Positions 40,477 through 48,837 of a stretch of DNA of 64,000 nt are shown one piece after another. Origin of the DNA: Clostridia bacterium (lineage in GTDB: Bacteria > Bacillota > Clostridia > Oscillospirales > Acutalibacteraceae); assembly GCA_017416485.1 (NCBI GenBank), contig JAFQCH010000009.1:17654-81653 (forward strand). Direction: 5' to 3'. The position numbers and the translations under genes were made by a program. The number at the start of each line of letters is the position of its first letter. Positions within the stretch are counted from its first letter, which is position 1. The notes beneath the pieces are model-generated. The model was not told the origin of the DNA. It saw nothing but the letters and a program-made list of their open reading frames with translations, and ran no database searches.

Positions 40477-41484
40477 TCAAAACAGTTCCTTTGCCCCGCG
40501 CAGGGCTTCCTGCGAAAAGGACGGAATTCTGCCGAGCCCGTCAGGCCCGACATTCAGCAGATAATTGATTCCCAGATCATTGAGTTTGCGGCGGCGATCG
40601 GCTATTTCCTGCGCGGTGATCCAATTCTGATCGTAATATTTATATCCCCATGAGGAATTGAGCGTGCCTGCAGTTTCATACAAGCCGTAAGGGGAATATT
40701 TCATGCCGTCCAGGGAATTCGGGTCGGCATTTGCATCCACCGCAAACGAAGACGGATATTCGTTGTCACCCAACGAAACATAATCATAAGCACCGTTGCC
40801 GATGCGGGAATTGATCAGGCAATCGGGCCGATATTGCTTGACAAGCTTGTTCAGTTCAAGGCTTTGCTCTTTGGTGATGGTGTGCGGCACATCGAACCAC
40901 AAAAGGCACAGCTCACCGTAATTTTTGAGCAATTCCTTGACCTGCGGTTTGATTTTTTCCTCGAAACAGATCGAAAAATCCTTGTTGGTGCGGTCGGGAA
41001 AATCCCAACTGTTATCCCACGATACACCCGAGCAACCTGCAAAGTTATCATATCCGCCGCCGTGGGGATGGTGCCAGTCAAGCTCTTGCGAATAATAAAG
41101 TCCGAATTTAAGAGAGTGCTTGTAACATGCTTCGGCAAATTCGGCAGTCACATCCCTGCCGAAGGGGGTGGCATCGACAATATTGTAAGCATCGGCTTCA
41201 CTTTTGAACATGGCAAAGCCGTCATGGTGCTTGGATGTGAACACAAAATACTGCATGCCGCATTCCTTGGCAAGACGGATGACGGCATCGGCATCAAAAT
41301 AAACGGGATTGAAAATATGCGCCAGTTTTTCATATTCGGCATTGGGAATGGCAAGCCAGCTCTGAATCCATTCCGCATAATCGCGAACACGTTTGCCTTT
41401 GTATTCCCCGCCGAGCACGGAATAAAGTCCCCAGTGCATCATCATGCCGTATTGCGCAGTTCTGAACCATTCTCTGTTGTTCAT
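40477..41484 (-). CDS. GH29-like alpha-L-fucosidase, short and cytoplasmic
   Basis: 335 residues from the ATG at 41484, with GAGAGGTGAG before it. GH29 TIM-barrel motifs: QYGMMMHWGLYSVLGGEYKG, YFVFTSKHHDGFAMFKSEAD, FGLYYSQELDWHHP and the nucleophile region CLLWFDVPHTI (Asp). The closing YLLNVGPDGLGRIP is also typical. It lacks the C-terminal beta-sandwich of full-length enzymes and has no signal peptide, so it probably acts on imported fucosylated oligosaccharides. Together with the sulfatase and maturase it suggests host mucin or sulfated fucan use. Confidence 0.9.
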   Translation of the reverse strand: MNNREWFRTAQYGMMMHWGLYSVLGGEYKGKRVRDYAEWIQSWLAIPNAEYEKLAHIFNPVYFDADAVIRLAKECGMQYFVFTSKHHDGFAMFKSEADAYNIVDATPFGRDVTAEFAEACYKHSLKFGLYYSQELDWHHPHGGGYDNFAGCSGVSWDNSWDFPDRTNKDFSICFEEKIKPQVKELLKNYGELCLLWFDVPHTITKEQSLELNKLVKQYRPDCLINSRIGNGAYDYVSLGDNEYPSSFAVDANADPNSLDGMKYSPYGLYETAGTLNSSWGYKYYDQNWITAQEIADRRRKLNDLGINYLLNVGPDGLGRIPSFSQEALRGAKELF

Positions 41485-41511
41485 GAACTCACCTCTCTCA
41501 TCATTTGCTTT

Positions 41512-41540
41512 ATTATGCCACAGTTTACCTTGGCAGTCAA
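41512..41540 (-). promoter_or_regulatory. Promoter of the GH29 fucosidase gene
   Basis: TTGACT (41540-41535), 17-nt spacer, CATAAT (41517-41512) on the minus strand. Confidence 0.65.
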
Positions 41541-41541
41541 C

Positions 41542-41567
41542 AAAAAAACCGCCTTTGCAGGCGGTTG
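41542..41567 (-). terminator. Intrinsic terminator of the upstream unknown gene
   Basis: CCGCCT / AGGCGG stem with TTGC-type loop, followed by seven T on the minus strand. It ends transcription from 42156 before the fucosidase promoter. Confidence 0.8.
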
Positions 41568-41580
41568 ATTCTTTATACAA

Positions 41581-42156
41581 TCAGACAAATGCGTAATTCT
41601 GAATGGCTTTGCGGAAGACTTCGGTGTTAATGAGAAACAACTGTCTGCCGAATTCAGCCACAGCCGCATTGTTCTTTTTTCCGCACAGCACGGCAAAACG
41701 TTTGCCGATGTTTTCGGCCAGTTCACCGCCCTCATTCAGGCAAAGGTGATAATAAGAAAATGCCATGGATGCACTCATTGCCTTGTAAAGGTCGGGAGAA
41801 ACATTTTCCAACACATCATACATAGCACCGATGGCAACGGCGGAAAGGGCTGCGGGGATATATGTTTCCATGCAGTATTCGGCGGCAAAAACGGTGAGCT
41901 GTTTCATCTGCAGAACGCAGGTGTTATCCAATTCCACACCGCACTGTTGGGCAAGCTGCACCTGTTCATCGGGTGCTGCCTTGTAGGAAAATGCACTGAC
42001 GATGTTGCTGCCGAGTGTGCGTGCTTTCTGAATATTGCCGTTGAAGTGCTGTTTGCGCGATTCCTCCAAAAAAGAAAGCGTGTCAAACTGATCGCCGCTG
42101 TGGTCGGGCGATTGGGCAATTTTCATATCGCTGTCGTCAAACAGATAATCGTGCAT
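41581..42156 (-). CDS. Conserved-looking cytoplasmic protein of unknown function
   Basis: 191 residues; CGGAGAGATGTAA precedes ATG. No signal peptide. It is helix-rich: FLEESRKQHFNGNIQKARTL, a region with LAQQCGVELDNTCVLQMKQL, then AALSAVAIGAMYDVLENV and AENIGKRFAVLCGKKNNAAV. It has several cysteines and moderate hydrophobicity in the middle but no clear membrane helix. I do not recognise the family. It lies 23 nt after the PHP-domain gene and shares its transcript up to a terminator, so it may be a partner of that phosphatase. Confidence 0.7.
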   Translation of the reverse strand: MHDYLFDDSDMKIAQSPDHSGDQFDTLSFLEESRKQHFNGNIQKARTLGSNIVSAFSYKAAPDEQVQLAQQCGVELDNTCVLQMKQLTVFAAEYCMETYIPAALSAVAIGAMYDVLENVSPDLYKAMSASMAFSYYHLCLNEGGELAENIGKRFAVLCGKKNNAAVAEFGRQLFLINTEVFRKAIQNYAFV

Positions 42157-42179
42157 TTACATCTCTCCGGGAACTAAAA

Positions 42180-43076
42180 TTATTTCTGTGCCTCCAACGC
42201 GGCTTCCTGTGCTGCGGCTTCGGCGGCTTTTTTTGCAAGGCGCTTCTGGCGGGCTTTGTAGCCTGTCAGCTCGCTGAGCTGTGTTTTTGGGGTTACGAAA
42301 CTACCCAAGGAAGTATTTTTATGGCCGTACATGCCGTGGAAATCACTGCCGCCGGTCATGAGCAACTTATTTTTCTTTGCAATGGCAACAAGACAGTCAA
42401 CCGTTTCTTTGTTAGCGGTGGGATGCCACACTTCAACACCGTTGAGGCCGAGGGGAATCAGGCGTTCGAGCAGGTCAAAGCTGTCATACAAAGCGGGGTG
42501 TGCAAGCACCGCAATACCGCCTGCGGCATGAATACTCGAAAGCACTTCTTCAACAGGGGCAAAATTGGGTTTCATAAAAATATAGTCGGAACTTTCGGGA
42601 TTGAACAGACGATTGTATTCTTCGCCGTACATTTCGCTTGCAATGCCGCATTCCATCAGTGCGTGCATAATATGCTGTTTGTAAATATTGGTGGAACCCG
42701 ATGCACATTTCAGCACAAGCTCGTTGGTGACGGGAAGTTTGGCACCTGCCTTGAGCATGGTGTACTGCGCCGCACGCTTGCGTGCAACCTGATTCTGACG
42801 GCACAGGCCCTCGAGCCTGTCAGGAAAATCGGGAAAATAGCACAAAATGTGCGCTATGCGACCCGTTTGTGTATCTGTTGCAGACAGTTCCACGCCGGGA
42901 ATGACTTTGATGCCGGCTCTTTCGCCTATAATTTTACCGCGAACCGTACCTGCAAGGCAATCATGGTCGGTAATTGCTATTGTTTCAATGCCTTTTTTTT
43001 GCGCCAAAACGATCAGATCTTCGATTCCCATGGAACCGTCAGACAACCTTGTATGGCAATGCAAATCTCCGCTCAC
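42180..43076 (-). CDS. PHP-domain phosphatase (RNase AM/YciV-like)
   Basis: 298 residues from a GTG start at 43076, because AGGAGGAG lies seven bases before it; the open frame upstream has no ribosome site. Complete PHP metal motifs: GDLHCHTRLSDG, AITDHDCLAG, VIPGVELSAT, LAHPALYDSF and MTGGSDFHGM. Homologues hydrolyse 3',5'-nucleoside bisphosphates and short 5'-phosphorylated RNA ends. The last 45 residues are Lys/Ala-rich (RQKRLAKKAAEAAAQEAAL) and probably coiled. Followed by the unknown 191-residue gene. Confidence 0.88.
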   Translation of the reverse strand: MSGDLHCHTRLSDGSMGIEDLIVLAQKKGIETIAITDHDCLAGTVRGKIIGERAGIKVIPGVELSATDTQTGRIAHILCYFPDFPDRLEGLCRQNQVARKRAAQYTMLKAGAKLPVTNELVLKCASGSTNIYKQHIMHALMECGIASEMYGEEYNRLFNPESSDYIFMKPNFAPVEEVLSSIHAAGGIAVLAHPALYDSFDLLERLIPLGLNGVEVWHPTANKETVDCLVAIAKKNKLLMTGGSDFHGMYGHKNTSLGSFVTPKTQLSELTGYKARQKRLAKKAAEAAAQEAALEAQK

Positions 43077-43203
43077 AGCGTTTCTCCTCCTATTTTGCGT
43101 AGATAACCGCAATATACTCTCACATTATAATCCATTCTGCAAAAAAATGCAAGAGAATTTTAACAAAAAGGAAGAAAAATGAAGGATTTTTTTGATTTAC
43201 CTA

Positions 43204-43233
43204 TTGTAATTCTATGTACAGGTATACTATTAT
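43204..43233 (+). promoter_or_regulatory. Promoter of mnmA-like gene with inverted repeat
   Basis: TTGTAA (43204-43209), 18-nt spacer, TATTAT (43228-43233). TTCTAT and ATAGAA flank the spacer as an inverted repeat and could be an operator. Confidence 0.45.
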
Positions 43234-43264
43234 AGAACTGTTGAACAAAAATAAGAGGTGTGCC

Positions 43265-44290
43265 ATGAAAATAGTATTGGGCATGAGTGGCGGGGTTGAT
43301 TCCTGCGTTGCCGCAAAAATTTTGAAAGAACAGGGCTTCGAAGTTGTGGGCTGTTGCCTGTTGCTGACCCCCGACGCATCTTCCGACAGCGAAGCGGCAC
43401 TTCGTGCAAGGCAAGCCGCCGACAGAATGGGCATTGACTTGGTTGTTGCCGACTGCCGCGAGGAATTCCGCAAAACAGTGATGCAACCCTTTGCAGAGGC
43501 TTATTTTGCAGGGCGCACGCCCAATCCGTGTGTAGATTGCAACCCCGGGGTAAAAATCCGTTCCTTGTGCCGTGTGGCAGATGAACTGGGTATTGAAGCC
43601 GTTGCAACGGGGCATTATGCGCGTATTGACCGCACCGCAAACAGCCTTTTGTGCGCACCGACAAAAAAAGACCAGACTTACTTTTTATACCGCCTGACAC
43701 CCGATCCGATATCGCGCCTGCACTTCCCGCTGGGTGAATTCAGCGACAAAGCCGATGTGCGTGCGCTGGCAGAAGTAGCAGGCTTTGAAGCCGCGACTGC
43801 CAAAGACAGCCAGGAAATCTGTTTCCTGCCCGACGGTGATTACACATCATTCCTGCTGTCTTCCTTCCCTGATATGCCGAGTAAGGAGGGTAATTTCCTT
43901 GACATTCACGGCAATATCATCGGCAGGCACAAGGGTATTATTCATTACACAGCAGGGCAGCGCAAGGGGCTTGGCGCATTCGGCAAGCCCATGTATGTCA
44001 AACGCATTTGTCCGCAGGACAACACCGTGATTCTGTGCACCGCAGAAGAACGCTTTGCAGACACCCTGACGGCAACCGATCTTTCATGGTGCAGCGGCGA
44101 AGCACCCGCAGACAGCTTTGAAGCACTCGTCAAAATTCGATCCACCGCAAGACCTGCCCCTGCAAAAATCACCCTGCACGACGGCAGGGCGGATGTGGTT
44201 TTTGAAACCGCACAGCTCTCCCCCTCCCCCGGTCAGTCCGCTGTTTTTTATGACGGCGACAGAGTGTTGGGCGGCGGATTCATAGAATGA
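43265..44290 (+). CDS. mnmA: tRNA-specific 2-thiouridylase
   Basis: 341 residues from ATG 43265, preceded by AAGAGGTGTGCC. PP-loop ATPase motif MSGGVDSC, the catalytic cysteines in TPNPCVDCNPGVK and DSQEICFLPDGDY, plus ATGHYARI, KDQTYFLYRL, HYTAGQRKGLG and the closing GQSAVFYDGDRVLGGG. It adds sulfur to uridine 34 of tRNA-Lys, Glu and Gln using ATP and a sulfur carrier. Single gene; no cysteine desulfurase in the window. Slightly shorter than the E. coli enzyme. Confidence 0.94.
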   Translation: MKIVLGMSGGVDSCVAAKILKEQGFEVVGCCLLLTPDASSDSEAALRARQAADRMGIDLVVADCREEFRKTVMQPFAEAYFAGRTPNPCVDCNPGVKIRSLCRVADELGIEAVATGHYARIDRTANSLLCAPTKKDQTYFLYRLTPDPISRLHFPLGEFSDKADVRALAEVAGFEAATAKDSQEICFLPDGDYTSFLLSSFPDMPSKEGNFLDIHGNIIGRHKGIIHYTAGQRKGLGAFGKPMYVKRICPQDNTVILCTAEERFADTLTATDLSWCSGEAPADSFEALVKIRSTARPAPAKITLHDGRADVVFETAQLSPSPGQSAVFYDGDRVLGGGFIE

Positions 44291-44314
44291 ATAATTTTGC
44301 ACGAAATTAAATAA

Positions 44315-45406
44315 TTATTCTGCATTTTCAAACAATTCTTCCAACAAATCAAGTTTTATTTTTTCCGTTTTTCCGAAATCCATGGCAGCAATGTAATGTG
44401 CTTCCAGACGGTCATGCAAGGCTTTTGCTTGTTCGAGTTTTTCAATGGCACCGTCCAGAAGTTCCGCTTGCGCCTTGCGATAGAAGGAAAAGCGGTTTTT
44501 GTGCGCTTTTGCCGCCTGCGCATCTGTAAAACGGGAAGCGGAAACGGTTTTTTCGGCGGCATCGGGGGCAATGTGATACGCATTGCTTGTGACAAAGCCG
44601 AGTTTCAGTTCGGGAATGAGAATATGCTCAGGGATACCGTCGGGGCGCAGAATGCACGGGCAGGCAATGACGGAAAGTCCCCTGTCAACCGCTTCGTGCA
44701 ACACCGTCTGCATGAATGCGGCAGACACCGCGCCGATATCATCTTCAACGGCAACGATCTGCTCGCAAAGTCCGCACAGGGTTTCGTAAAAAAAGACCTC
44801 ACCCTTGGGTGTGCAAGCGCTTAAAAACCGCCGCGTGACAACACTTTTTGTTTCCCGTTCGGGCAAAACACGCGCGCAAATACGCTTTGCATGGCGGATG
44901 ACACGCAAAAGATCGGTGTCGGGCAGAGCCAGTTGCATGCGTTCACTCTGCAAACGCCCCGCCGCGGACAAAAACCGCTGGCAAGCCCCATGGGCTTCGG
45001 AATTGGCACGGGTCAGACGCAGAATCTCGCCCGCATTTTTTCCGAGCAGATCGGTATTCCAGCACTGTCCCATGTCCACCAGCCGACCGCGAATGCCGGG
45101 AAATTTCAGTTCAAACGGATGCGGCGGTGTGGCATCGAGCACAGCCGCGTGCAACGAGGGCAGATACACCCCGTCAAGGCTGTCAGGGTCAGATGAGCAA
45201 TAAATGCGTTCAAATTCGATTTCTTCTTGTTGAGCACGATGGCAGACGGCTTTCATCAACGTAGACTTCCCCGTCCCCGGTCCGCCTTTGATAAGATACA
45301 GACGGATATCGTCCCCCTGTCGAAGCAATTCCTTCGTCAGCGGATAAAATCCGTTAGCGGTATTTGCACCCAAAAAGAAGCAAGGTGAAAAAACTTTGGT
45401 TTCCAT
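44315..45406 (-). CDS. P-loop ATPase/nucleotide kinase-like protein of the PRK06851 type
   Basis: 363 residues; TGAGGAGG precedes ATG. N-terminal P-loop LIKGGPGTGKSTLMKAV, then IYCSSDPDSLDGVYLPSLHA and PHPFELKFPGIRGRLVDMGQ, which I recall as hallmark of a Firmicutes family (PRK06851) of unknown ATPases. The second half (EVFFYETLCGLCEQIVAVED, ILIPELKLGFVTSN) resembles an inactive or sensor repeat, and the end is a helical region. Members often accompany sporulation-related genes, but nothing specific is visible here. Role unknown. Confidence 0.75.
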   Translation of the reverse strand: METKVFSPCFFLGANTANGFYPLTKELLRQGDDIRLYLIKGGPGTGKSTLMKAVCHRAQQEEIEFERIYCSSDPDSLDGVYLPSLHAAVLDATPPHPFELKFPGIRGRLVDMGQCWNTDLLGKNAGEILRLTRANSEAHGACQRFLSAAGRLQSERMQLALPDTDLLRVIRHAKRICARVLPERETKSVVTRRFLSACTPKGEVFFYETLCGLCEQIVAVEDDIGAVSAAFMQTVLHEAVDRGLSVIACPCILRPDGIPEHILIPELKLGFVTSNAYHIAPDAAEKTVSASRFTDAQAAKAHKNRFSFYRKAQAELLDGAIEKLEQAKALHDRLEAHYIAAMDFGKTEKIKLDLLEELFENAE

Positions 45407-45461
45407 TCAAAAACCTCCTCACCCTACAGCCTATGCTGGCAGGACAAAAGAGGGCACAGAA

Positions 45462-45710
45462 AAATGCAAAATGCAGGAATGCAAAATGCAAAATTAAAGG
45501 AATGGCGTTGCCATCATAGAAGATGTAATTTGCAGTTTTGCGGTTTTAAATTTTAGTTTACACTGATTCTTTACAACCAATGTTATATAAAATAATTAGC
45601 AAGTGGTTAAATAATTACTATTTTTGTCTTTTTTGCAAATTTCTGTATGCTCTATAATCGGAGCGAAGCGACCCGATCATTTTGCATTTTGCCTTTTACA
45701 TTTTGCATTC
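45462..45710. repeat. Family A intergenic element, copy 2 (MITE-like)
   Basis: About 250 bp. Ends are AAATGCAAAATGCA and TGCATTTTGCATTC-like inverted repeats. The left GGAATGGCGTTGCCATCATAG and right TTGCAAATTTCTGTATGCTC blocks match the copy at 38116-38365; the AT-rich centre differs. It accounts for the gap between the ATPase gene and the TPP riboswitch promoter. Confidence 0.75.
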
Positions 45711-45744
45711 AGGACATTTCCTGTTTCGTGAATACAAAAAAAAC

Positions 45745-45773
45745 TTGACAACCTCAATCGCTTGTGCTAAAGT
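45745..45773 (+). promoter_or_regulatory. Sigma-A promoter of the thiamine transport operon
   Basis: TTGACA (45745-45750), 17-nt spacer, TAAAGT (45768-45773), just before the riboswitch. Confidence 0.75.
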
Positions 45774-45786
45774 GAAGTTACAAATG

Positions 45787-45868
45787 AATATGCGGGGTGC
45801 TGATCGCAAGATCGGCTGAGATTATACCCATGAACCTGATTCGGATAATGCCGACGTAGGGAATTTTC
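45787..45868 (+). promoter_or_regulatory. TPP riboswitch (THI element)
   Basis: The conserved THI-box parts are all present in order: GCGGGGTGC, CGGCTGAGATTATACCC, GAACCTGATTCGGATAATGC and CGACGTAGGGA. The aptamer has the short P3 form. Binding of thiamine pyrophosphate favours the downstream terminator, turning off the transporter genes. Confidence 0.95.
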
Positions 45869-45878
45869 AGTGTAACGC

Positions 45879-45909
45879 ACACCGCCTCTTTTTCAGGCGG
45901 TGTTTTTTT
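45879..45909 (+). terminator. Riboswitch-linked transcription terminator
   Basis: ACACCGCC / GGCGGTGT stem with TCTTTTTCA loop and TTTTTTT following. Confidence 0.85.
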
Positions 45910-45931
45910 GTGCAAAGCCGGCAAAGCATAT

Positions 45932-45979
45932 GACACCCCCATTGTTCTTTTGAAAAACAACAAAGGGGTGTCTTTTTTT
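45932..45979 (+). promoter_or_regulatory. Second hairpin that encloses the ribosome site of the first gene
   Basis: GACACCCC (45932-45939) pairs with GGGGTGTC (45965-45972), extended by TTGTT/AACAA. The Shine-Dalgarno AAAGGGG (45962-45968) lies in the 3' arm, and TCTTTTTTT follows directly up to the ATG. The hairpin can therefore act as another terminator and block translation initiation. Confidence 0.65.
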
Positions 45980-46279
45980 ATGACAGTCAGCGCAGCCATT
46001 CAGATTTTACCGAAAACCGAAACCACGGACGAGCTCATCCGCATTGTGGACGAGGTGATTGCATTCATTGCAAAATCGGGGCTTTCTTACTATGTTGGTC
46101 CATTCGAAACAACCATTGAAGGTGACAGCTACGACACGATCATGCAGATTGTTTCCGATTGCAGTAAAATTGCAATTGAGGCGGGATGCGAAGAAGTTTC
46201 CGCTTACATCAAAACCGTTTACAAACCCGAAGGCGGGGTGTTGACCATTGATGAAAAAACCGCAAAACATCATCACTAA
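45980..46279 (+). CDS. Thiamine-binding (YkoF/MTH1187-like, DUF77) protein
   Basis: 99 residues from ATG 45980; longer in-frame start rejected because it would lie in the terminator region. Sequence (VSAAIQILPKTETTDELIRI, YYVGPFETTIEGDSYDTIMQ, YIKTVYKPEGGVLTID) matches the small ferredoxin-like DUF77 family that binds thiamine or HMP and is frequently encoded beside ThiXYZ transporters. Probably cytoplasmic. It is the first gene after the TPP riboswitch and overlaps thiX by 29 nt, so coupled translation is likely. It could buffer or deliver the pyrimidine precursor. Confidence 0.85.
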   Translation: MTVSAAIQILPKTETTDELIRIVDEVIAFIAKSGLSYYVGPFETTIEGDSYDTIMQIVSDCSKIAIEAGCEEVSAYIKTVYKPEGGVLTIDEKTAKHHH

Positions 46280-47012
46280 AGCCGCACCCGTCCTTTCGGT
46301 CGCGGTCATTGTCTGCGGCTGGGCACTCATCGGCGAAACGGGTCTTGTGCCTGCTTATATGTTACCAAGTCCGTCGGAAGTGGTGAAAGCATTCATTGAA
46401 GACTTCCCGCTTCTTATGCAACACAGCGCCGTTACCCTGCAGGAAGCCATCTACGGTCTTTTCGGCGGCACGGCACTTGCATTTGTGTTTGCGGTGCTGA
46501 TGGATCGCTTTGATTTTCTGTACAAGGCACTGTATCCGATTCTGATTTTAACGCAGACCGTTCCGACCATTGCCATTGCCCCTCTGCTTGTGTTGTGGAT
46601 GGGCTTTTCGATGGCTCCGAAAATCACACTCGTTGTCATCACAACCTTTTTTCCCATCACCGTTTCGCTGTTGGACGGATTTCGTGCCGTTGACCGGGAT
46701 GCCGTGAATCTTTTACGAAGCATGGGGGCAAACCGTGTGCAGATTTTCACAAAGCTGAAACTGCCCGCATCCGCGGAATCGTTCTTTTCGGGACTGAAAG
46801 TTTCTGCATCCTATGCGGTCGTGGGGGCGGTCATTTCGGAATGGCTCGGCGGATTTGAAGGCCTCGGTGTATATATGACCCGTGTAAAAAAAGCCTATGC
46901 CTTCGACAAAATGTTTGCAGTCATTCTGCTTGTATCGGCGGTATCACTGCTGCTCATGGCGGCAGTTGCCCTGCTCAAACGGCTTTCCATGCCCTACAAA
47001 AACAAAAAATGA
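46251..47012 (+). CDS. thiX: ABC transporter permease for a thiamine pyrimidine precursor
   Basis: 253 residues, about six membrane segments. The cytoplasmic loop GFRAVDRDAVNLLRSMGANR followed by QIFTKLKLPASAESFFSGLK is the EAA-type ATPase contact motif of SsuC/ThiX-like permeases, and ATP-driven import of HMP or formylaminopyrimidine is the role expected beside a TPP riboswitch. ATG 46251 lies inside the end of the preceding gene. Neighbours thiY and thiZ complete the transporter. Specificity is inferred from the riboswitch, not from residues. Confidence 0.85.
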   Translation: MKKPQNIITKAAPVLSVAVIVCGWALIGETGLVPAYMLPSPSEVVKAFIEDFPLLMQHSAVTLQEAIYGLFGGTALAFVFAVLMDRFDFLYKALYPILILTQTVPTIAIAPLLVLWMGFSMAPKITLVVITTFFPITVSLLDGFRAVDRDAVNLLRSMGANRVQIFTKLKLPASAESFFSGLKVSASYAVVGAVISEWLGGFEGLGVYMTRVKKAYAFDKMFAVILLVSAVSLLLMAAVALLKRLSMPYKNKK

Positions 47013-47025
47013 AAGGATCATTCTT

Positions 47026-48027
47026 ATGAAAAAAATAATTGCATTGCTTTTATCGTTTATACTTTTACTTGCTCTTTGTGCCTGCGGTGACACTGTAAGC
47101 GAAAACGAGCTTCAGGAAATCACGGTCTGCCTCGACTGGACACCGAACACCAACCACACGGGTCTGTTTGTTGCCGACAAGCTCGGCTATTACGAAGAAG
47201 CAGGACTGAAAGTTTCCATTGTGCAACCGCCCGAAGACGGTGCAGAACTGATGACCGCATCGGGACAAGCACAGTTCGGGGTATCTTTCCAAGACACCAT
47301 TGCCGCAGCCTTTGCCATGGAAGAACCCCTTGCAGTCACCGCCGTTGCCGCACTTTTACAGCACAACACCTCGGGTATCATCACCCGCAAGGGTGAAGGT
47401 GCACATCGTCCTGCAGGGCTTGCAGGCATGCGCTATTCCACATGGAACAGCCCCATTGAGATAAAGATGATGGAATACATTATGCAAAAAGACGGTGCGG
47501 ATTATTCCACACTGACCCTGCTTCCGAACACCGTTACCAATGAAGCACAGGCACTTGCAAATAAAGACACGGATGCAATCTGGATTTTCTATGCCTGGGC
47601 AGGTGTCGCATGCGAATTGAGCGATCTTGAATTTGATTATTTCCATTTCAAGGATATAGACCCTGTTTTCGACTACTATACCCCCATTCTCGTTGCAAAC
47701 AATGACTTCCTCAAGGAACAGCCCGACATTGCAAAGGCATTCCTTGCCGCAACAGCCAAGGGCTATGAATATGCCGCACAGAACCCTGCAGAAGCCGCAC
47801 GGATGCTCATTGACGGCGACACAACCGGCTCTTTGCAGAGTGCAGAAGAACTTGTTGTTGCAAGCCAGAAGTGGATCGCCGCGGAATACATTTCCGATGC
47901 ACCGTACTGGGGTTATATTGACGAAAACCGTTGGGATGCGTTTTACGGTTGGTTGTTTGAAAATAAACTGATTGAAAAGGATCTGCGCGGATTCGGCTTT
48001 GATGCAGGCTTCCTTGCAGAGAAATAA
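47026..48027 (+). CDS. thiY: ABC transporter substrate-binding lipoprotein (NMT1/THI5-like, pyrimidine precursor)
   Basis: 333 residues from ATG 47026, with AAAGGATC before it; an upstream in-frame start was rejected. Lipoprotein signal 1-19 with LALCACG, so anchored to the outer membrane face. Mature protein is an NMT1/THI5-like periplasmic-binding fold: VCLDWTPNTNHTGLFVADKL, GYYEEAGLKVSIVQPP, ASGQAQFGVSFQDTIAAAFA and KGEGAHRPAGLAGMRYSTWN. It captures formylaminopyrimidine or HMP and hands it to ThiX. 13 nt after thiX. Confidence 0.88.
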   Translation: MKKIIALLLSFILLLALCACGDTVSENELQEITVCLDWTPNTNHTGLFVADKLGYYEEAGLKVSIVQPPEDGAELMTASGQAQFGVSFQDTIAAAFAMEEPLAVTAVAALLQHNTSGIITRKGEGAHRPAGLAGMRYSTWNSPIEIKMMEYIMQKDGADYSTLTLLPNTVTNEAQALANKDTDAIWIFYAWAGVACELSDLEFDYFHFKDIDPVFDYYTPILVANNDFLKEQPDIAKAFLAATAKGYEYAAQNPAEAARMLIDGDTTGSLQSAEELVVASQKWIAAEYISDAPYWGYIDENRWDAFYGWLFENKLIEKDLRGFGFDAGFLAEK

Positions 48028-48036
48028 AACAGGCTT

Positions 48037-48786
48037 ATGGGACAATTATCTGCACAAAACATCGGTGTTTCCTTTGACGGCAGACAGATCATAAAAGATG
48101 TTTCTCTTCATCTCAACGAGGGTGAGATCGTGTCGCTTTTAGGGGTCAGCGGCGGCGGTAAAACCACCATTTTCAACTGCCTTGCAGGCCTTCTTGTGCC
48201 CGATACGGGGAAAGTCTTTTCAGACGATACGGACATTACGGGCAAGCCCGGCAAAATCAGTTACATGATGCAGAAAGATCTGCTGTTGCCGCATTACACC
48301 GTTCTTGACAACGCCTGTCTGGGGCTTCTGATAAAGGGAAAAAGCAAAAAGGAAAGCCGTGCCGCGGCACAGCCCTTGTTTGAAACATTCGGACTCGCAG
48401 GAACGGAAAAGAAATATCCGCATCAGCTTTCGGGCGGCATGCGGCAACGTGTTGCACTGCTTCGCACCTACCTTGCAAGCGACGGTGTTGCCCTGCTTGA
48501 CGAGCCGTTCAGCGCGCTCGATGCCATCACAAAGCACACCATGCACACATGGTATCTGCAAGTCATGGAAAAGATCCGTCTGTCTACCCTGTTTGTCACA
48601 CACGACACGGAAGAAGCGGTGCTGCTGTCCGATCGGGTTTATATTCTCGGCGGCAATCCGGGGACGATCACGGATGAGATTCAGGTTACGCTGCCCGGCA
48701 AAAAAGAGGATCGCGATCCGTCCGACCCCGATTTTCAAAGCTTTGTGAAGCTTTTGCAACAAAAAACCGCAATCAATATAACATAA
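48037..48786 (+). CDS. thiZ: ABC transporter ATP-binding subunit (thiamine precursor)
   Basis: 249 residues. Walker A LLGVSGGGKTTIFN, Q-loop SYMMQKDLLLPHY, signature LSGGMRQRVALLRTYL, Walker B VALLDEPFSALDAIT and the H-loop VTHDTEEAVLLSD are complete. Drives import with ThiX and ThiY. 9 nt after thiY; the operon ends at a hairpin 5 nt later. Confidence 0.93.
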   Translation: MGQLSAQNIGVSFDGRQIIKDVSLHLNEGEIVSLLGVSGGGKTTIFNCLAGLLVPDTGKVFSDDTDITGKPGKISYMMQKDLLLPHYTVLDNACLGLLIKGKSKKESRAAAQPLFETFGLAGTEKKYPHQLSGGMRQRVALLRTYLASDGVALLDEPFSALDAITKHTMHTWYLQVMEKIRLSTLFVTHDTEEAVLLSDRVYILGGNPGTITDEIQVTLPGKKEDRDPSDPDFQSFVKLLQQKTAINIT

Positions 48787-48788
48787 AT

Positions 48789-48825
48789 GCACAAAGGAGC
48801 TGTCAAAAAAACAGCTCCTTTGTGT
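48789..48825 (+). terminator. Hairpin ending the thiamine transport operon
   Basis: CACAAAGGAGCTGT (48790-48803) pairs with ACAGCTCCTTTGTG (48811-48824). The T-run is weak, so termination is likely but not certain. Confidence 0.6.
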
Positions 48826-48837
48826 TATCAGGTTGAC

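Noticed and set aside
38343..40568. A 741-codon plus-strand open frame opposite the sulfatase
   Set aside because: Antisense shadow of the sulfatase, which has the full CSPAR and metal motifs and a good ribosome site and promoter.
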